This document shows positions 13,697-15,107 of a stretch of 15,107 nucleotides of DNA, one piece after another. A model generated the notes under the pieces. That model did not search any database. It saw only the letters and a program-made list of their open reading frames with translations, and was not told the DNA's origin. Every line of letters starts with the position of its first letter. Positions within the stretch are counted from its first letter, which is position 1. The translations under genes were made by a program, and so were the position numbers. Source of the stretch: Altererythrobacter sp. (lineage in GTDB: Bacteria; Pseudomonadota; Alphaproteobacteria; Sphingomonadales; Sphingomonadaceae); assembly GCA_011524425.1 (NCBI GenBank), contig WTKI01000380.1, positions 1-15,107 of the forward strand. Reading direction: 5' to 3'.

Positions 13697-14017
13697 TCAG
13701 ACTTCGCCGCCGTCCAACTTCTCGAGCCATGCCGCCGCTTCCCGGCCAACAGCATCGCAACTCCAGCCTAAAACAGCAGGAACCTCGTAAGGATGCAAGT
13801 CCGAGAGACGTCTAACCGCTTTCTCCAGAATACGGACATTCGTTTTCATGAGCACTCCGACCTCTTCGTCGGCGCCCCTCTCGCCATTCCAGTCAAAGAT
13901 TGATTCGACCACACCAAGAATGTTGGCGCAGGCAATCAATTTCTCATCAAGCAATTGATTGGCAATCGCGCGCGCCGCTTCCCGATCAGGAAATGGGCAA
14001 TAAATCAAAGCGCTCAT
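13697..14017 (-). CDS. cutA: CutA-family divalent-cation tolerance protein
   Basis: This 106-residue protein is the usual size for CutA, a very stable trimer of ferredoxin-like fold. Family blocks are visible: the opening ALIYCPFPDREAARAIANQLL, KLIACANILGVVESIFDWNGE with the conserved Cys30, the acidic EEVGVLMKT, and LHPYEVPAVLGW. CutA has been linked to copper tolerance in E. coli, but its biochemical role is still unsettled. The frame is open further upstream, but the ATG at 14017 overlaps the heme A synthase stop by one base (TGATG), which fits translational coupling and starts exactly at the conserved region. Its place right behind a gene for copper/heme oxidase assembly is suggestive. 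Confidence 0.93.
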   Translation of the reverse strand: MSALIYCPFPDREAARAIANQLLDEKLIACANILGVVESIFDWNGERGADEEVGVLMKTNVRILEKAVRRLSDLHPYEVPAVLGWSCDAVGREAAAWLEKLDGGEV

Positions 14018-15090
14018 CAAACCGCTTCTGCCCTGCGGGCTTCCCCGTAAAGACCCCATGCTGTTGCCGCGACAAGAAGGGCGCCCACCAATTGATGCAT
14101 GACTGCAACCCAAAGCGAGACTTCCGTCAGAACTGTTGCAATCCCTAGCAAGACCTGCAGGCCGAACGCGCTGTGAATTGCAATCGAGGCTAAACGATCA
14201 GTGCTCCTGATTCGTCGCGCGAGCCAGACAAGCGCAATCACAGCAACAAATGCCCACCAGCGATGAAGGAAATGCAGGACAAAAGGATCATGCGTCAGCG
14301 ACCAAAGCAATCCGCGTGTATGATCCAAAGCGGGCGCGAATTCTCCGTTCATTAAAGGCCAATCATAGGCCGCGTGCCCGGCATTCAACCCAGCCACCCA
14401 TGCGCCCAGCAGAAGCTGAATGAACAGGACAAGGGCAACACCTAAACCAAAACGCGTCAGGCGTGCCGGTGACGCGGGTGAATATTGATGCACAGCGCGC
14501 AAGTCGAGGGCTGTCCAAACAAGTCCGCCCAGCAAAAACAGCGCCGTCAACAAATGCGCAGAAAGCCGAAAGTGACTTACATCGGTAAGCTCTGTTCCGA
14601 CGCCTGAGGCTACCATATACCATCCCAACGCACCTTGCCCGCAGATCAAAGCGAACAGTGCAAGAAGGCGAGGCATGAATGTCTTAGGAATGGCTCCCGT
14701 TGCCCAAAACCAAACCATCGGGACGAGAAATGCCAAACCGATTACTCGCCCCAAAATGCGGTGAAACCACTCCCAGAAATAGATGAATTTGAACGCCTCC
14801 AAGTCCATTCCTGCAGGCCCGCTTTCAAACCGATACTCTGCAGTTTGACGATAGAGATCAAACTCGGCTTGCCATGCGGCGTCCGTTAATGGAGGCACTA
14901 TCCCGGTTACGACGCTCCAATGGGTAATCGAAAGTCCGCTTTCAGTGAGGCGCGTAATGCCGCCGACAAACACGATCACCACAACCAACACAGCGACAAA
15001 CATCAGCCAGTTTGCCAGCGCAAGTGGACGGGCAGGCCGCGCGCTTCCAGGCAGCGAAGCGCCAAGGGTTTGAGTTTGTGATGCAACCAC
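14017..15090 (-). CDS. ctaA: heme A synthase (COX15/CtaA family)
   Basis: It oxidises heme O to heme A for aa3-type cytochrome oxidases, in the inner membrane. The 357-residue frame has about eight hydrophobic segments in two related halves. Heme-ligand and conserved residues are visible: E50 in GITRLTESGLSITHW, H110 in WEWFHRILGR, H179 in FRLSAHLL, H276 in FLHRWWAF and H332 in MHQLVGALL. The paired loop Cys of the Bacillus type are absent, as expected for the COX15-like class found in alphaproteobacteria and mitochondria. The GTG at 15090 has no ribosome binding site, and the frame stays open to the window edge at 15107, so the true start may lie just outside. It is the first gene of a coupled block with cutA. 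Confidence 0.95.
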   Translation of the reverse strand: MVASQTQTLGASLPGSARPARPLALANWLMFVAVLVVVIVFVGGITRLTESGLSITHWSVVTGIVPPLTDAAWQAEFDLYRQTAEYRFESGPAGMDLEAFKFIYFWEWFHRILGRVIGLAFLVPMVWFWATGAIPKTFMPRLLALFALICGQGALGWYMVASGVGTELTDVSHFRLSAHLLTALFLLGGLVWTALDLRAVHQYSPASPARLTRFGLGVALVLFIQLLLGAWVAGLNAGHAAYDWPLMNGEFAPALDHTRGLLWSLTHDPFVLHFLHRWWAFVAVIALVWLARRIRSTDRLASIAIHSAFGLQVLLGIATVLTEVSLWVAVMHQLVGALLVAATAWGLYGEARRAEAV

Positions 15091-15107
15091 GCGCGCTATC
15101 TGGTTGC

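Overview
The window looks like chromosomal core sequence from an alphaproteobacterium. Sphingomonadales, and probably Erythrobacteraceae, is my best guess. The support is a PopZ-type (DUF2497) gene beside a TolC gene and a Pcm-like gene, a UrcA-family secreted protein, an alphaproteobacterial COX15-type heme A synthase, an S9 protein with an acidic N-terminal extension, and moderate GC content. The assignment rests on gene content and recalled family distribution, not on a search. I see no phage, transposase, integrase, CRISPR array, tRNA or rRNA. No stretch longer than about 300 bases lacks a gene, provided the weak small ORF at 104-409 is accepted.

Layout from left to right. Positions 1-500 hold a possible tail of an upstream gene, a weak 101-residue ORF, and two copies of a short imperfectly palindromic repeat on either side of that ORF. 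Positions 500-2216 (minus strand) hold a CBS-pair protein, then an erpA/iscA-type Fe-S carrier followed closely by exodeoxyribonuclease III (xth). The Fe-S gene has a well-formed promoter whose predicted start falls on the ATG, so its mRNA may be leaderless. A small two-helix membrane protein (2304-2597, plus strand) converges on a minus-strand block that reads pcm-like, tolC, popZ-like, thioredoxin-like ferredoxin (5716 down to 2613). Divergent from that block is class I fumarate hydratase (5875-7401), followed by a two-component pair: a LytS/YehU-type sensor kinase (7502-8713) and a LytTR response regulator (8799-9554).

Positions 9555-10270 hold a minus-strand urcA-family gene with a strong Shine-Dalgarno sequence and a perfect 12-bp-stem terminator. 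Then come a short membrane protein directly coupled to a metallophosphoesterase (10270-11293) and a 65-residue membrane protein (11416-11613). A bidirectional terminator at 11659-11694 separates these from the minus-strand rplM-rpsI operon (12732-11732). The right end is a minus-strand block of heme A synthase, cutA and an uncharacterised exported protein with a Tat-like leader (15090 down to 12929).

Functionally this is housekeeping: ribosome assembly, heme A and respiratory chain, TCA cycle, Fe-S assembly, base-excision repair, outer-membrane export and cell-pole organisation, plus one signalling pair. I found no convincing new multi-gene system. The points most worth a second look are the putative leaderless erpA promoter, the shortened Pcm-like protein with a degraded SAM site, the paired palindromic repeats around the small ORF, and the cutA-exported protein pair behind heme A synthase.
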